A DNA stretch of 52,637 nt, from assembly GCA_021162805.1 (NCBI GenBank), contig JAGGXZ010000160.1, positions 1 through 52,637 of the forward strand. The letters are read 5' to 3'. Below are positions 15,141 through 23,114 of the stretch, piece after piece. Source of the stretch: Candidatus Poribacteria bacterium (lineage in GTDB: Bacteria; Poribacteria; WGA-4E; B28-G17). The notes under the pieces were generated by a model. That model worked only from the letters and a program-made list of their open reading frames with translations, was not told the origin of the DNA and made no database searches. The position numbers and the translations under genes are program-made. Numbering within the stretch: position 1 is the first letter of the stretch; every line of letters starts with the position of its first letter.

Positions 15141-16757
15141 ATGGACCCGAGGTATATGGTCAACTTCGACTCCGAATCCGGCCCTCGCCTCCAAACCGAT
15201 ATCCTGGTGATCGGCAGCGGCGACGCCGGACTGAGGGCGGCCATAGAGGCGGCGGGAAGCTGTAAGGTGACGGTCGTAACGAAGGGCGATATCAAAGACA
15301 GCAGCACAGCCCATGCCCAGGGCGGAATAGCGGTCGCCCTGAGCGAGGAGGATACGATCAACTCGCACGTCGAGGACACCTTGATGGCCGGAGATGGTCT
15401 CTGTAATGAGGCGGCCGTCAAGGAAATGGTGCGTGAGGGAATAGATAGGGTCAGGGAGTTGATAGGGTGGGGGGCTCACTTCGACTCCGAAAACGGCAAG
15501 CTTTCTTTTGGCCTTGAGGCCGCCCACCGAAGAAGGAGGATCATCCACGCAAGGGGAGATGCAACCGGCGAGGAGACGCAGAACGTACTGGTCCAGCGCG
15601 CCGCAAACACACCCAACATCGAGTTGATAAAACATACCTTCGCCATCGATCTGATAACGATTGACGATAGATGCTGCGGCTGTGTGGCTTTGTTTCCCGA
15701 CGGACAGATAGGATGTATATTCGCCCAGGCGGTTATCCTCGCCTCAGGGGGATTGGGGCAGATATATAAATACACGTCCAACCCGGATGTCGCCACCGGC
15801 GACGGATACGCGATGGCATATAGGGCGGGCTGTGTTTTGACCGATATGGAGTTTGTCCAGTTTCACCCGACGGTGATGTGTCTCCACGGGGCGCCGAGAT
15901 TTCTCATATCTGAGGCCGTTCGCGGCGAAGGAGCTATCCTCGTAAACTCAAAGGGCGAAAGGTTTATGCCCAGATACGATCCCAGGGCGGAACTGGCCCC
16001 CAGGGATATCGTTAGCAGAGCGGTCTGGATTGAGATGCACCGCACGAAAAACGAGTGCGTCTATCTCGATGTGACCCACCTCGATCCGGAATTCGTCAAA
16101 AGGAGGTTCCCGACCATATACAGGGCCTGTTCGGAGATGGGATTGAACATAACGACCGATCTGATACCCGTCCAGGCAGCGGCCCATTTCATGATGGGCG
16201 GCGTTAAGACGGATCTTAGATCCACCACGTCGCTGAAAGGCCTGTTCGCCTGTGGAGAGGTGGCCTGCACCGGTGTTCATGGGGCGAACCGATTGGCGAG
16301 CAACTCGCTCCTTGAGGGACTGGTCTTCGGAAAACGAGCGGGCTCAACGGCAACCAGATTCGTCGCCGAAAACGGTATTGAACTCGACCGCATTAAGGTC
16401 TCCTGGCATAAGACGAAACCGGAGGGGGAGATCGAGGTCGAAAAGGCCGTAGAGGAGATAAGAGACCTGATGTGGGGGGCGGCGGGGATCATCAGGGACG
16501 GCTCCACCATGCGAAAGACATTGGAATACCTCGCCGGCCTGAACTATACCCCTCGCGATATGAAGAGGGAGGCGTTTGAGCTTTGTAATATGTTGCAAAA
16601 CTCGAAGCTCATCCTTCATGCTGCTCTGAAGAGAACCGAAAGCAGAGGAGCTCACTTTCGATCCGATTTCCCCGAGAAGGACGAGGTAAACTGGAGAAAA
16701 CACATATGCATACAAAGGGAGAACGGGGAGGTTAAACTGAGATGTTGCCCAAAGTGA
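15141..16757 (+). CDS. nadB: L-aspartate oxidase
   Basis: This FAD enzyme of 538 residues oxidises L-aspartate to iminoaspartate, the first step of de novo NAD synthesis. It can use fumarate as acceptor, which fits an anaerobe. Seen features: the dinucleotide site VIGSGDAGLRAA near the N-terminus, STAHAQGGIA, the substrate-domain segment EFVQFHPT, MGGVKTD, and the C-terminal FAD-contacting HGANRLASNSLLEGLVFG. Length is that of typical NadB. ATG 15141 directly abuts an AGGAGG, an awkward spacing; TTG 15126 and ATG 15156 are alternatives. No nadA or nadC lies nearby. Confidence 0.92.
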   Translation: MDPRYMVNFDSESGPRLQTDILVIGSGDAGLRAAIEAAGSCKVTVVTKGDIKDSSTAHAQGGIAVALSEEDTINSHVEDTLMAGDGLCNEAAVKEMVREGIDRVRELIGWGAHFDSENGKLSFGLEAAHRRRRIIHARGDATGEETQNVLVQRAANTPNIELIKHTFAIDLITIDDRCCGCVALFPDGQIGCIFAQAVILASGGLGQIYKYTSNPDVATGDGYAMAYRAGCVLTDMEFVQFHPTVMCLHGAPRFLISEAVRGEGAILVNSKGERFMPRYDPRAELAPRDIVSRAVWIEMHRTKNECVYLDVTHLDPEFVKRRFPTIYRACSEMGLNITTDLIPVQAAAHFMMGGVKTDLRSTTSLKGLFACGEVACTGVHGANRLASNSLLEGLVFGKRAGSTATRFVAENGIELDRIKVSWHKTKPEGEIEVEKAVEEIRDLMWGAAGIIRDGSTMRKTLEYLAGLNYTPRDMKREAFELCNMLQNSKLILHAALKRTESRGAHFRSDFPEKDEVNWRKHICIQRENGEVKLRCCPK

Positions 16758-17515
16758 AACTCGGCGAACATGAGATCACCAGGCTCATCATCGGCGGCAA
16801 CCCCTTCAGCGGCCATTCTCATGTCTCGGGTGAAATGAGCCGGGATATGATCAACTATTATACCGTGGGTAAGATCAAAGAGACGCTCAGGGAATGTGAG
16901 AGGCTGGGGATAAACACCTTGCTGGCCCGTGGCGACAATCACATAATGCGTATGCTCAACGAATATAGACTGGAAGGCGGCTCAATTCAATGGATCGCTC
17001 AAACGGTCCCTGAAAGGGCTTCCACCAGGAGCAATATCCGCCAGATAGCCTCATATGAGCCGATAGCGATCTACCACCACGGCGGCGCTACGGATAGGCT
17101 CTTCAAGGCGGGGAAGCTGGATGAGGTCAACGATCATCTCAAGTTCATACATGACCTGGGGTTAACGGCTGGATTAGGAACACATGACCCGGATGTCGTC
17201 AGATATGCCGAGGAACACGGTTTCGAGCTTGATTTCTACATGATATCATTTTATAATCTCACCGAGCGCGGCGAAGTATATCTGCCCGAGGACAGGGAAG
17301 CGGCCTGCAGGGTGATACGTGAGGTGGATAAGACCTGTCTGGCCTTTAAGATCATGGCGGCCAGCAGAAACGATCCCGTGGAAGCCTTCCGCTATGCGTT
17401 TGAGAACATAAAATCCAAAGACGCCGTGGTCGTCGGGATGTTCACAAAATATAAACCCGATATGATCCGCCAAAACGTGGAATTGACCCTGAGATTCGCC
17501 GGAGGTGGAGGTTGA
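16742..17515 (+). CDS. TIM-barrel-like protein, aldo/keto-reductase-like
   Basis: The 257-residue cytosolic protein opens with LGEHEITRLIIGGNPFSG, close to the first strand of aldo/keto-reductase-type barrels. It continues with alternating helices and strands (LGINTLLARGDNH, IAIYHHGGATD, FYMISFYNLTE) consistent with a TIM barrel. I cannot identify the full Asp-Tyr-Lys-His reductase tetrad, so enzymatic function is open. It overlaps nadB by 16 nt and the next gene by 4 nt, so it belongs to the operon. GGGGAGG precedes the start. Confidence 0.65.
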   Translation: MLPKVKLGEHEITRLIIGGNPFSGHSHVSGEMSRDMINYYTVGKIKETLRECERLGINTLLARGDNHIMRMLNEYRLEGGSIQWIAQTVPERASTRSNIRQIASYEPIAIYHHGGATDRLFKAGKLDEVNDHLKFIHDLGLTAGLGTHDPDVVRYAEEHGFELDFYMISFYNLTERGEVYLPEDREAACRVIREVDKTCLAFKIMAASRNDPVEAFRYAFENIKSKDAVVVGMFTKYKPDMIRQNVELTLRFAGGGG

Positions 17516-18444
17516 TTAAAGCCATCGCCTGGTTGATATCGATCATGTCGATCCTGATTCTCATCGGATGTGCCTATTCCCCATCCGGTGAACCTCAATC
17601 CTCACATCCATCCGAGGGCGAGGAGGTTCAAACCAAAAGTGGAAGGCTTCAAAAGGATGAGATATGGTCGGGTGAGGTATGGATATCCGGCGAGCTGGTG
17701 ATACCGAGGGAGGTCTCCGTGACGGTCATGCCCGGCACGCTTGTGAGGTTTAAATCAGATGGAGGACGTCCTGGGAAGATAGTGGTTGAGGGCTCATTTT
17801 ATGCCCAGGGGAATCCCGATCGTCCGATTATCTTCAACTCGTTGTCGTCCTCCGGGGGGTGGGATGGGATATTCTTCACCAAACAGAGCATGGGCTCGGC
17901 GCTCAGATCCTGTATCATACAGAACCACAGGCAGATATACGTCAATACCGACGCGGTGAGGATAAACGACTGTGTGATCAACGGCGCCGAGGAGGCCGGG
18001 ATCGTGGTGGATGGGGTTTCACCGAGGCTGACCAACATCAGCGTCAGCCAGAGCAGCACCGGCATCTACTGTCTTAACGGCGCTTCACCCGAGATATCCC
18101 AGTCCTCCATAACCATGAACGGCTATGGGATCGTATGCGAATCGGGCGCTTCCCCTATTATCTCCAACAGCGTCATAGCCAACAATCGCATGCACGGTGT
18201 GGTCTGTTACTCCGGTTCCTCTCCAAAATTGGTCTCCAACAATATCGTTCACAACGGTGGCTGGGCCGTATACGGCGGCGGCAGGCTGATCGACAACTTC
18301 ATAATGGGAAACAACAGACGTCCGCCGGATGAGGTCGAAACTGAGACGGGCCCTACCGGCAAGCAGTATCAACAGGTGGAGGAGATATCCGGCATGCGCA
18401 CCTCGCCGATCCCGTATGCCGGGATCAGAAGGGGGGAGATGTGA
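17512..18444 (+). CDS. Lipoprotein with right-handed beta-helix repeats
   Basis: The 310-residue product starts at TTG 17512 (preceded by GGAGGTGGAGG). Its signal peptide ends in LIGC, giving lipidated C20. Residues about 45-120 look like a LbetaH-like N-cap with VTVMPGTLVRF. Residues about 120-270 are short repeats (GIVVDGVSPRL, GIYCLNGASPEI, GIVCESGASPII, GVVCYSGSSPKL) typical of NosD/pectate-lyase-like parallel beta-helices. The repeats bind or cleave polysaccharide in some relatives; no catalytic site is evident. A heptamer repeat begins right after its stop. Confidence 0.8.
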   Translation: MIKAIAWLISIMSILILIGCAYSPSGEPQSSHPSEGEEVQTKSGRLQKDEIWSGEVWISGELVIPREVSVTVMPGTLVRFKSDGGRPGKIVVEGSFYAQGNPDRPIIFNSLSSSGGWDGIFFTKQSMGSALRSCIIQNHRQIYVNTDAVRINDCVINGAEEAGIVVDGVSPRLTNISVSQSSTGIYCLNGASPEISQSSITMNGYGIVCESGASPIISNSVIANNRMHGVVCYSGSSPKLVSNNIVHNGGWAVYGGGRLIDNFIMGNNRRPPDEVETETGPTGKQYQQVEEISGMRTSPIPYAGIRRGEM

Positions 18445-18445
18445 T

Positions 18446-18470
18446 ATTTCGAAATGCGAATTGCGAATTT
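18446..18470. repeat. Degenerate heptamer repeat (CGAATTG type)
   Basis: Three consecutive heptamers CGAAATG, CGAATTG and CGAATTT (18450-18470) overlap the palindrome ATTTCGAAAT (18446-18455). The tract starts 2 nt after the stop of the beta-helix gene and lies in the 48-nt gap before the ExeA-like gene. Confidence 0.6.
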
Positions 18471-18492
18471 AAGATGATTCGGTGGGATATCC

Positions 18493-19278
18493 ATGTATGA
18501 GGAATACTGGGGGCTGAGGGAGAAACCATTTGAAAACACGCCTGATCCGCGCTTTTTCTTCAAAACGCCCTCTCGTCAGATGGCTTTCCTCAAGCTGCTC
18601 TACGCCATCAGCGAGAGAAAGGGCTCTCTGATCGTGGGGGAATACGGCTGTGGCAAAACGCTCATGACAAGGGCTGTGCTCCAAGAGCTGGAGCCCGGCA
18701 GCTATGATCTCGCTTTAATTGTCAATCCTAATATGAAGTCGGAGGAGCTTTTAAGGCTGATACTTTACGAGTTCGGCGTGGAAACCAGTTCATCCGACAA
18801 AGACGAGCTGATTAAAAGGCTGAACACACTCTTCCTGGATAATTATGAGGCCGAACGCGGGACTGTGATAGTGATCGATGAGGCACATCTTATCAAGGAT
18901 GAGGATACACTTGAAGACCTCAGGATGCTTATGAACTTCCAGCTCAACGATGTAACCCTCGTCTCGATGGTCTTCGCTGCTCATCCGCAATTCCTCAGGA
19001 GAGTCGATCGAATGCCCCAGTTGAAACAGCGCCTCTCCGTTATCTATCAGCTTGATCCGCTCGGTTTGGAGGAAACACATGACTATATCGTGCACAGACT
19101 TAAAGTGGCCGGTTGTTCCAGGGAGATCTTCACCGAGGAGGCGATGAACCTGATATTCCGATCCACCGCGGGGATACCCCGCAGGATAAACAACCTGTGC
19201 GATATGTCGCTGCTGATGGGCTTCATCAAGAAAGCCGAGGTCATCGACGAAACGATCGTTGAGGAGGCGATGATATGA
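18493..19278 (+). CDS. ExeA/GspA-type AAA ATPase
   Basis: The 261-residue ATPase starts MYEEYWGLREKPF, the typical opening of the ExeA family. Walker A is GEYGCGKT at residues 49-56 and Walker B is VIVIDEAH ending at 132. A sensor/arginine region (LKQRLS) and a C-terminal winged-helix-like segment (GIPRRINNLCD) follow. ExeA relatives help assemble type II secretion secretins or act with transposition and regulatory systems. This one lacks the peptidoglycan-binding domain of full ExeA. The stop overlaps the HD-GYP gene (ATGA), implying they work together. Confidence 0.85.
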   Translation: MYEEYWGLREKPFENTPDPRFFFKTPSRQMAFLKLLYAISERKGSLIVGEYGCGKTLMTRAVLQELEPGSYDLALIVNPNMKSEELLRLILYEFGVETSSSDKDELIKRLNTLFLDNYEAERGTVIVIDEAHLIKDEDTLEDLRMLMNFQLNDVTLVSMVFAAHPQFLRRVDRMPQLKQRLSVIYQLDPLGLEETHDYIVHRLKVAGCSREIFTEEAMNLIFRSTAGIPRRINNLCDMSLLMGFIKKAEVIDETIVEEAMI

Positions 19279-20243
19279 GACGTATGACCGACTTGCTGCG
19301 GGCGGGGAAAAAAACGAAACGGGAGGACGTGGGGGCAACGGAGGTGGAGGAGAAGCCGGCGACAGAGAAGGCGGAGGAAGCGAAAGCTCCTTCCCGATTC
19401 CATTCCGCATTGAACCTCATTCGTGAGGCCTGCTCGAGGGATGAGATCGTTCCGGAGCTTTGGAGGAGAATCACCGCCGCCGCCGAAGCCGTTCTCGAAG
19501 ATGTCTTGATCTCGCCTGAAACGGCCATGGATTTTATCCTCAACGCCACCATCGAGGTCGAATCATACGTCCACATACATATGCTTAACCTCTCGATACT
19601 TTCCTCCTTGATCTGGAAGGAGTTAGGCGGCGGCGAGGTCGCGACGGTCTGCGCTATCGGTATGATTCACGACATCGGTATCTTCGATCTGCCATGGGAT
19701 CTGATCCACGGCGGACCGATATCCGATCCGGACTCCAGAAGATCGATAGAGGAACACCCCCGTCATACGCTTAGAAGGTTGGAACCTCTGAAGGGAACGA
19801 TACCGGATGAGATGATAAGAGCCGTCTATCAAGAGCACGAGCGGATCGACGGATCGGGATATCCGGAGGGCGTGGGAGGAGAGGAGATCACCCCTCTGGG
19901 CAAGATCATACAGGTCGCCGACCTCTTCGAGGCGATTACCCATCCCAGACCTTATAGAGAGAAGCATATGGAGCCCTTCGAAGCGATGTGTCATATCGTA
20001 GGAGAGGTTAAGGAGGGGAGACTCGATAGGGAAGTGGTCAAGCGGTTTATAGATCTGGTTTCCATGTATCCGGTGGGAAGTTTCGTCGAGCTGAGCGATG
20101 GCAGGATCGGTAAGGTTATATCCGCCAACAGGGGAGCACCGTTCCGACCGCGGGTGGCGTTTGAGGAAGAGACGGAGATAATCGATCTCATGGAGAGACC
20201 GGATCTATATATCAGACGACAAATCTCAACGCCAGCCTTATGA
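19275..20243 (+). CDS. HD-GYP domain protein, probable cyclic-di-GMP phosphodiesterase
   Basis: The 322-residue protein has a low-complexity charged N-terminal stretch (about 10-45) and an HD-GYP domain (about 75-290). The metal-binding HD pair is at 132-133 in MIHDIG, EEHPRHT follows at about 159-165, and the signature DGSGYP is at 192-197. The common HHE before GYP is EHE here (187-189). Known relatives hydrolyse cyclic-di-GMP. It is translationally coupled to the ExeA-like ATPase. The last 32 nt overlap ruvA on the other strand. Confidence 0.85.
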   Translation: MRRMTDLLRAGKKTKREDVGATEVEEKPATEKAEEAKAPSRFHSALNLIREACSRDEIVPELWRRITAAAEAVLEDVLISPETAMDFILNATIEVESYVHIHMLNLSILSSLIWKELGGGEVATVCAIGMIHDIGIFDLPWDLIHGGPISDPDSRRSIEEHPRHTLRRLEPLKGTIPDEMIRAVYQEHERIDGSGYPEGVGGEEITPLGKIIQVADLFEAITHPRPYREKHMEPFEAMCHIVGEVKEGRLDREVVKRFIDLVSMYPVGSFVELSDGRIGKVISANRGAPFRPRVAFEEETEIIDLMERPDLYIRRQISTPAL

Positions 20244-20799
20244 TCTCCTCAACTCTGGCCTCTCTGCCCAGAATCTGGCTCGCCTGATAGACGGCACTTT
20301 CGGCCACCCTTCGATTTGATCCCAACTCCACGAGGGCTGCTATCGCCTGAGCTATTCTGTCCGCCTCCCTCTCGATCTCGCCCTCGGTCTCAGGAAGGGA
20401 TTGAACCTTATCCTTGAGTTCCAATATCAGCCTCTGAGCCGTTCTGGAGCCGATTCCGGGGGCTGATTTCAGCGTCCCTACATCTTCCTTCAGAATGGCC
20501 GATCTAAACTGAGCCGGGCTTATCTTCGACAATATCCCTAAAGCGGCTTTCGGGCCCGCTCCCGAAACGGTCAATACCAGCCTGAAGACAGCCAGCTCGT
20601 CCTCCGTCAGGAATCCGAACAACGACATCTCGTTCTCCCTGACGAGCTGATGCGTATACAGCTTAACCGGATCTCCCACGCTTGGAAGCCCTTCGTAGGT
20701 GGATATCGGGATCAGTATCTCATAACCGATCCCGTTGACGTCTATTATGACTCTGTTCGGTTCCTTTCGTTCGAGAATCCCCTTGATGAAAGCTATCAT
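20212..20799 (-). CDS. ruvA: Holliday junction branch migration protein RuvA
   Basis: The 195-residue DNA-binding subunit of the RuvAB branch-migration motor. It shows the OB-fold N-terminus (MIAFIKGIL), the acidic-pin region HQLVRENEMSLFGF, two helix-hairpin-helix motifs (VSGAGPKAALGIL and APGIGSRTAQRLILELKDK), and the RuvB-binding C-terminal helix bundle. It has no ribosome site of note. It is the last gene of a minus-strand run starting with two flotillins, and ruvB and ruvC are not beside it. Confidence 0.95.
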   Translation of the reverse strand: MIAFIKGILERKEPNRVIIDVNGIGYEILIPISTYEGLPSVGDPVKLYTHQLVRENEMSLFGFLTEDELAVFRLVLTVSGAGPKAALGILSKISPAQFRSAILKEDVGTLKSAPGIGSRTAQRLILELKDKVQSLPETEGEIEREADRIAQAIAALVELGSNRRVAESAVYQASQILGREARVEEIIRLALRFVV

Positions 20800-20812
20800 G
20801 GCGGTCGACAGC

Positions 20813-21025
20813 TTAGAACTTCCTCTTCAGTATCTCGCCTATCACTATGGCTCGACGTATGGTCTCCGGCGTGAGCTCAAATCCGGCGATGCGGATCGGC
20901 GGTCTGGTCGGCTCGGATACGGGCTGTCTCTCAGGTTTCTCCTCTTCGGGAACGGGCTTGAACTCATCATCCGTTTCCTGCGGCATGGGAGTGGGCTCCT
21001 GCTGTGTTGGTTTCTCCTCCTTCAT
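20813..21025 (-). CDS. Small proline/glutamate-rich protein of unknown function
   Basis: The 70-residue product has a disordered, proline- and glutamate-rich first part (residues 1-42). A compact amphipathic end follows, IAGFELTPETIRRAIVIGEI, which looks like a conserved helical motif. A GGGAGG site precedes the ATG. It lies 17 nt after the second flotillin and 13 nt before ruvA in the same direction. I do not recognise it. The short conserved tail could be a docking peptide for the flotillins, but that is speculation. Confidence 0.6.
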   Translation of the reverse strand: MKEEKPTQQEPTPMPQETDDEFKPVPEEEKPERQPVSEPTRPPIRIAGFELTPETIRRAIVIGEILKRKF

Positions 21026-21042
21026 AATTCGGTATAACCTCC

Positions 21043-21939
21043 CTACGTGGTGGAGATGGCCCTGCCGGAGCGGAACGCCTCGGCGATGGCCCTTGGCACC
21101 TCGGCCTGCGCTTCGGCGACCTTGGCCCTCATCCTCTGCGCCAGTGCCTTCATCTCCTGTTCCCTGGCATGAGCCATGGCCAGTTTCTCCTCAGCCCTTG
21201 CCCTTGCGACGTTCAGATCAGCCTCCGCTCGATCTATCAGGAGCTTGGCGCCGATGTTATCGCCGATATCCACATCAGCTATGTCTATGGAGAGTATCTC
21301 GAAGGCCGTCTCTGCGTCCAACCCCTTTTCGAGCACCGTTTTGGATATGATGTCCGGATTTTCGAGCACGTCCTTGTAGGATTCGGCGGAACCGATGGCG
21401 GTGACTATCCCTTCGCCGACTCTGGCGATTATGGTCTCCTCGCCGGCACCTCCGACGAGTCTATCTATATTCGCCCTGACGGTGATCCGTGTGGTGGCCT
21501 TCACCTGGATACCGTCCTTTGCGACGGCGGTTATCATCGGGGTGGTTATGACCTTGGGCGTCACGCTCATCTGCACCGCCTCGAACACATCCCTGCCCGC
21601 CAGATCTATGGCGGCGGCGCGCTCGAATGTGAGCGGTATCCCGGCCTTATCGGCAGCTATGAGGGCGTTGACGACGTTTCCCACCCTGCCGCCGGCCAGA
21701 TAATGGGCCTCCAGCTTGGGGATGGTCAGATCGAGGCCGGCCTTAGAGGCGCTTATCATCGCCTTAACTATCGTCCCCGGCGGCACCCTCCTTATCCGCA
21801 TCGCCACCAGATCTCTGAAGGGCTTGACCTTCACGCCGGCGAACTTGGCGGCTATCCACAGCGGCACCGGCACCGCCCAGAGGAAGATTACCAGAAAGAG
21901 GATAACGCCTATGAGTATCAAAACTGCGATCGCTGCCAT
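21043..21939 (-). CDS. floA: Flotillin-like protein FloA, second copy (short C-terminus)
   Basis: The 298-residue protein has an N-terminal membrane hairpin segment (about 3-26), then the SPFH-type region with [18 protein letters not shown] and [22 protein letters not shown]. An Ala/Glu-rich coiled coil follows (about 225-285). FloA proteins scaffold membrane microdomains. This copy stops soon after IAEAFRSGR and lacks the roughly 40-residue tail of its neighbour, the first copy at 21953. It is also highly similar to that copy, with a 56-nt identical tract. AAGGAGGG precedes the ATG. Confidence 0.9.
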   Translation of the reverse strand: MAAIAVLILIGVILFLVIFLWAVPVPLWIAAKFAGVKVKPFRDLVAMRIRRVPPGTIVKAMISASKAGLDLTIPKLEAHYLAGGRVGNVVNALIAADKAGIPLTFERAAAIDLAGRDVFEAVQMSVTPKVITTPMITAVAKDGIQVKATTRITVRANIDRLVGGAGEETIIARVGEGIVTAIGSAESYKDVLENPDIISKTVLEKGLDAETAFEILSIDIADVDIGDNIGAKLLIDRAEADLNVARARAEEKLAMAHAREQEMKALAQRMRAKVAEAQAEVPRAIAEAFRSGRAISTT

Positions 21940-21952
21940 CCTTTTCCCTCCT

Positions 21953-22963
21953 TTAAACCACCGAGTATTCGGTTTTCCTCTCCCCCGCGCCCGGAGCGCT
22001 GCTTTCAGCTATAGCCTTCCGCATCTCGGTATCGGCCATGATGTTTCGCATTCGGTAGTAGTCCATGACGGAGAGTTTGCCCGATCTAAAAGCCTCGGCC
22101 ATCGCCAGGGGTATCTCCGCCTCAGCCTCGATGATCTTGGCCTCCATCTCCTGGGTGAGCGCCTTCATCTCCTGTTCCTCAGCCCTCGCCATCGCGCGAC
22201 GGCTTTCGGCCTTTGCCTGTGCTATGCGCATATCCGCCTCCGCCTGCTCCGTGCGCAGTCTCGCACCGATGTTCTTCCCGACATCCACATCGGCTATGTC
22301 TATGGAGACGATCTCAAAGGCGGTTCCCGCGTCCAAACCTTTCTCCAGGACGGTTTGGGAGATCTTATCCGGATTTTCGAGCACCTCCTCATGTGACTCG
22401 GCCGAACCGATGGTGGTGACTATTCCCTCGCCGACCCGCGCTATGACCGTCTCCTCGCCTGCACCTCCAACCAGCTTGTTTATATCCGCCCTGACCGTCA
22501 CGCGGGCGGTGGCTATTACCTGGACTCCGTTCTTGGCCACAGCCGCTATGGGTGGGGTTTTGATCACCTTCGGGCTGACGCTCATCTGCACCGCCTCCAG
22601 CACATCTCTGCCCGCCAGATCTATGGCGGCGGCGCGCTCGAATGTGAGCGGTATCCCGGCCTTGTCGGCCGATATGAGGGCGTTAACGACCCTTGTGACG
22701 TCCCCTCCTGCCAGATAATGCGCCTCGAGTTTATCCTGATCGAGCATCAGGCCGGCTTTCGCCGCCGTTATCCTGGCGTTAACGATCTCCGATGCCGGCA
22801 CCCTGCGAAGTCTCATAGCTATCAGATCGCCGAATAGCCTGACCTTCACCCCCGCGAACCTCGCCGTTATCCACAGCCCTAAAACCTGAGCGGCCATCAC
22901 AAGGATAACGAGAATCACAACGCCGGCTATAATCCCGATCAATATAATCAGATTGGCTGGCAT
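21953..22963 (-). CDS. floA: Flotillin-like protein FloA, first copy
   Basis: This full-length FloA (336 residues from ATG 22963) organises membrane microdomains. The hydrophobic N-terminus (about 4-27) is followed by the SPFH-type core and an Ala/Glu-rich coiled coil. The C-terminal tail includes [16 protein letters not shown], typical of FloA. ATG 22963 is preferred over GTG 22978 because GAGGTG lies 4 nt upstream and the product then begins [10 protein letters not shown] as in other FloA proteins. A promoter and a 7-bp inverted repeat lie upstream. The second copy follows 13 nt later. Confidence 0.93.
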   Translation of the reverse strand: MPANLIILIGIIAGVVILVILVMAAQVLGLWITARFAGVKVRLFGDLIAMRLRRVPASEIVNARITAAKAGLMLDQDKLEAHYLAGGDVTRVVNALISADKAGIPLTFERAAAIDLAGRDVLEAVQMSVSPKVIKTPPIAAVAKNGVQVIATARVTVRADINKLVGGAGEETVIARVGEGIVTTIGSAESHEEVLENPDKISQTVLEKGLDAGTAFEIVSIDIADVDVGKNIGARLRTEQAEADMRIAQAKAESRRAMARAEEQEMKALTQEMEAKIIEAEAEIPLAMAEAFRSGKLSVMDYYRMRNIMADTEMRKAIAESSAPGAGERKTEYSVV

Positions 22964-22989
22964 GAAACACCTCATCACCTATGTTATCT

Positions 22990-23015
22990 TCCCAGGGGGC
23001 TTGTTATACCTGGGA
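22990..23015. promoter_or_regulatory. 7-bp inverted repeat in the floA leader
   Basis: TCCCAGG (22990-22996) and CCTGGGA (23009-23015) flank 12 nt. The repeat lies between the floA promoter and its start codon, so it could be an operator or an mRNA hairpin. No T-run follows in either direction. Confidence 0.35.
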
Positions 23016-23023
23016 ACAGTCTA

Positions 23024-23052
23024 ATTTTACACCATCCTTTCCCCCGTTTCAA
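23024..23052 (-). promoter_or_regulatory. Promoter of the floA-floA-ruvA operon
   Basis: On the minus strand TTGAAA (23052-23047), a 17-bp spacer and TAAAAT (23029-23024). It is back-to-back with the plus-strand promoter at 23065-23094. Confidence 0.65.
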
Positions 23053-23064
23053 GGATAAAATCGC

Positions 23065-23094
23065 TTGAAATACCGATAGATCCAATGCTATAAT
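23065..23094 (+). promoter_or_regulatory. Promoter of the TPR/TonB envelope operon
   Basis: TTGAAA (23065-23070), an 18-bp spacer and TATAAT (23089-23094), 20 bp before the ATG. An AGGAGGT ribosome site is at 23103-23109. It is the only clear promoter before the seven-gene run to 32949. Confidence 0.7.
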
Positions 23095-23114
23095 AGGCTA
23101 GCAGGAGGTAAAAG

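Noticed and set aside
21169-22014. Long plus-strand open frames opposite the flotillins
   Set aside because: They mirror the Ala-rich flotillin genes and have no independent support.
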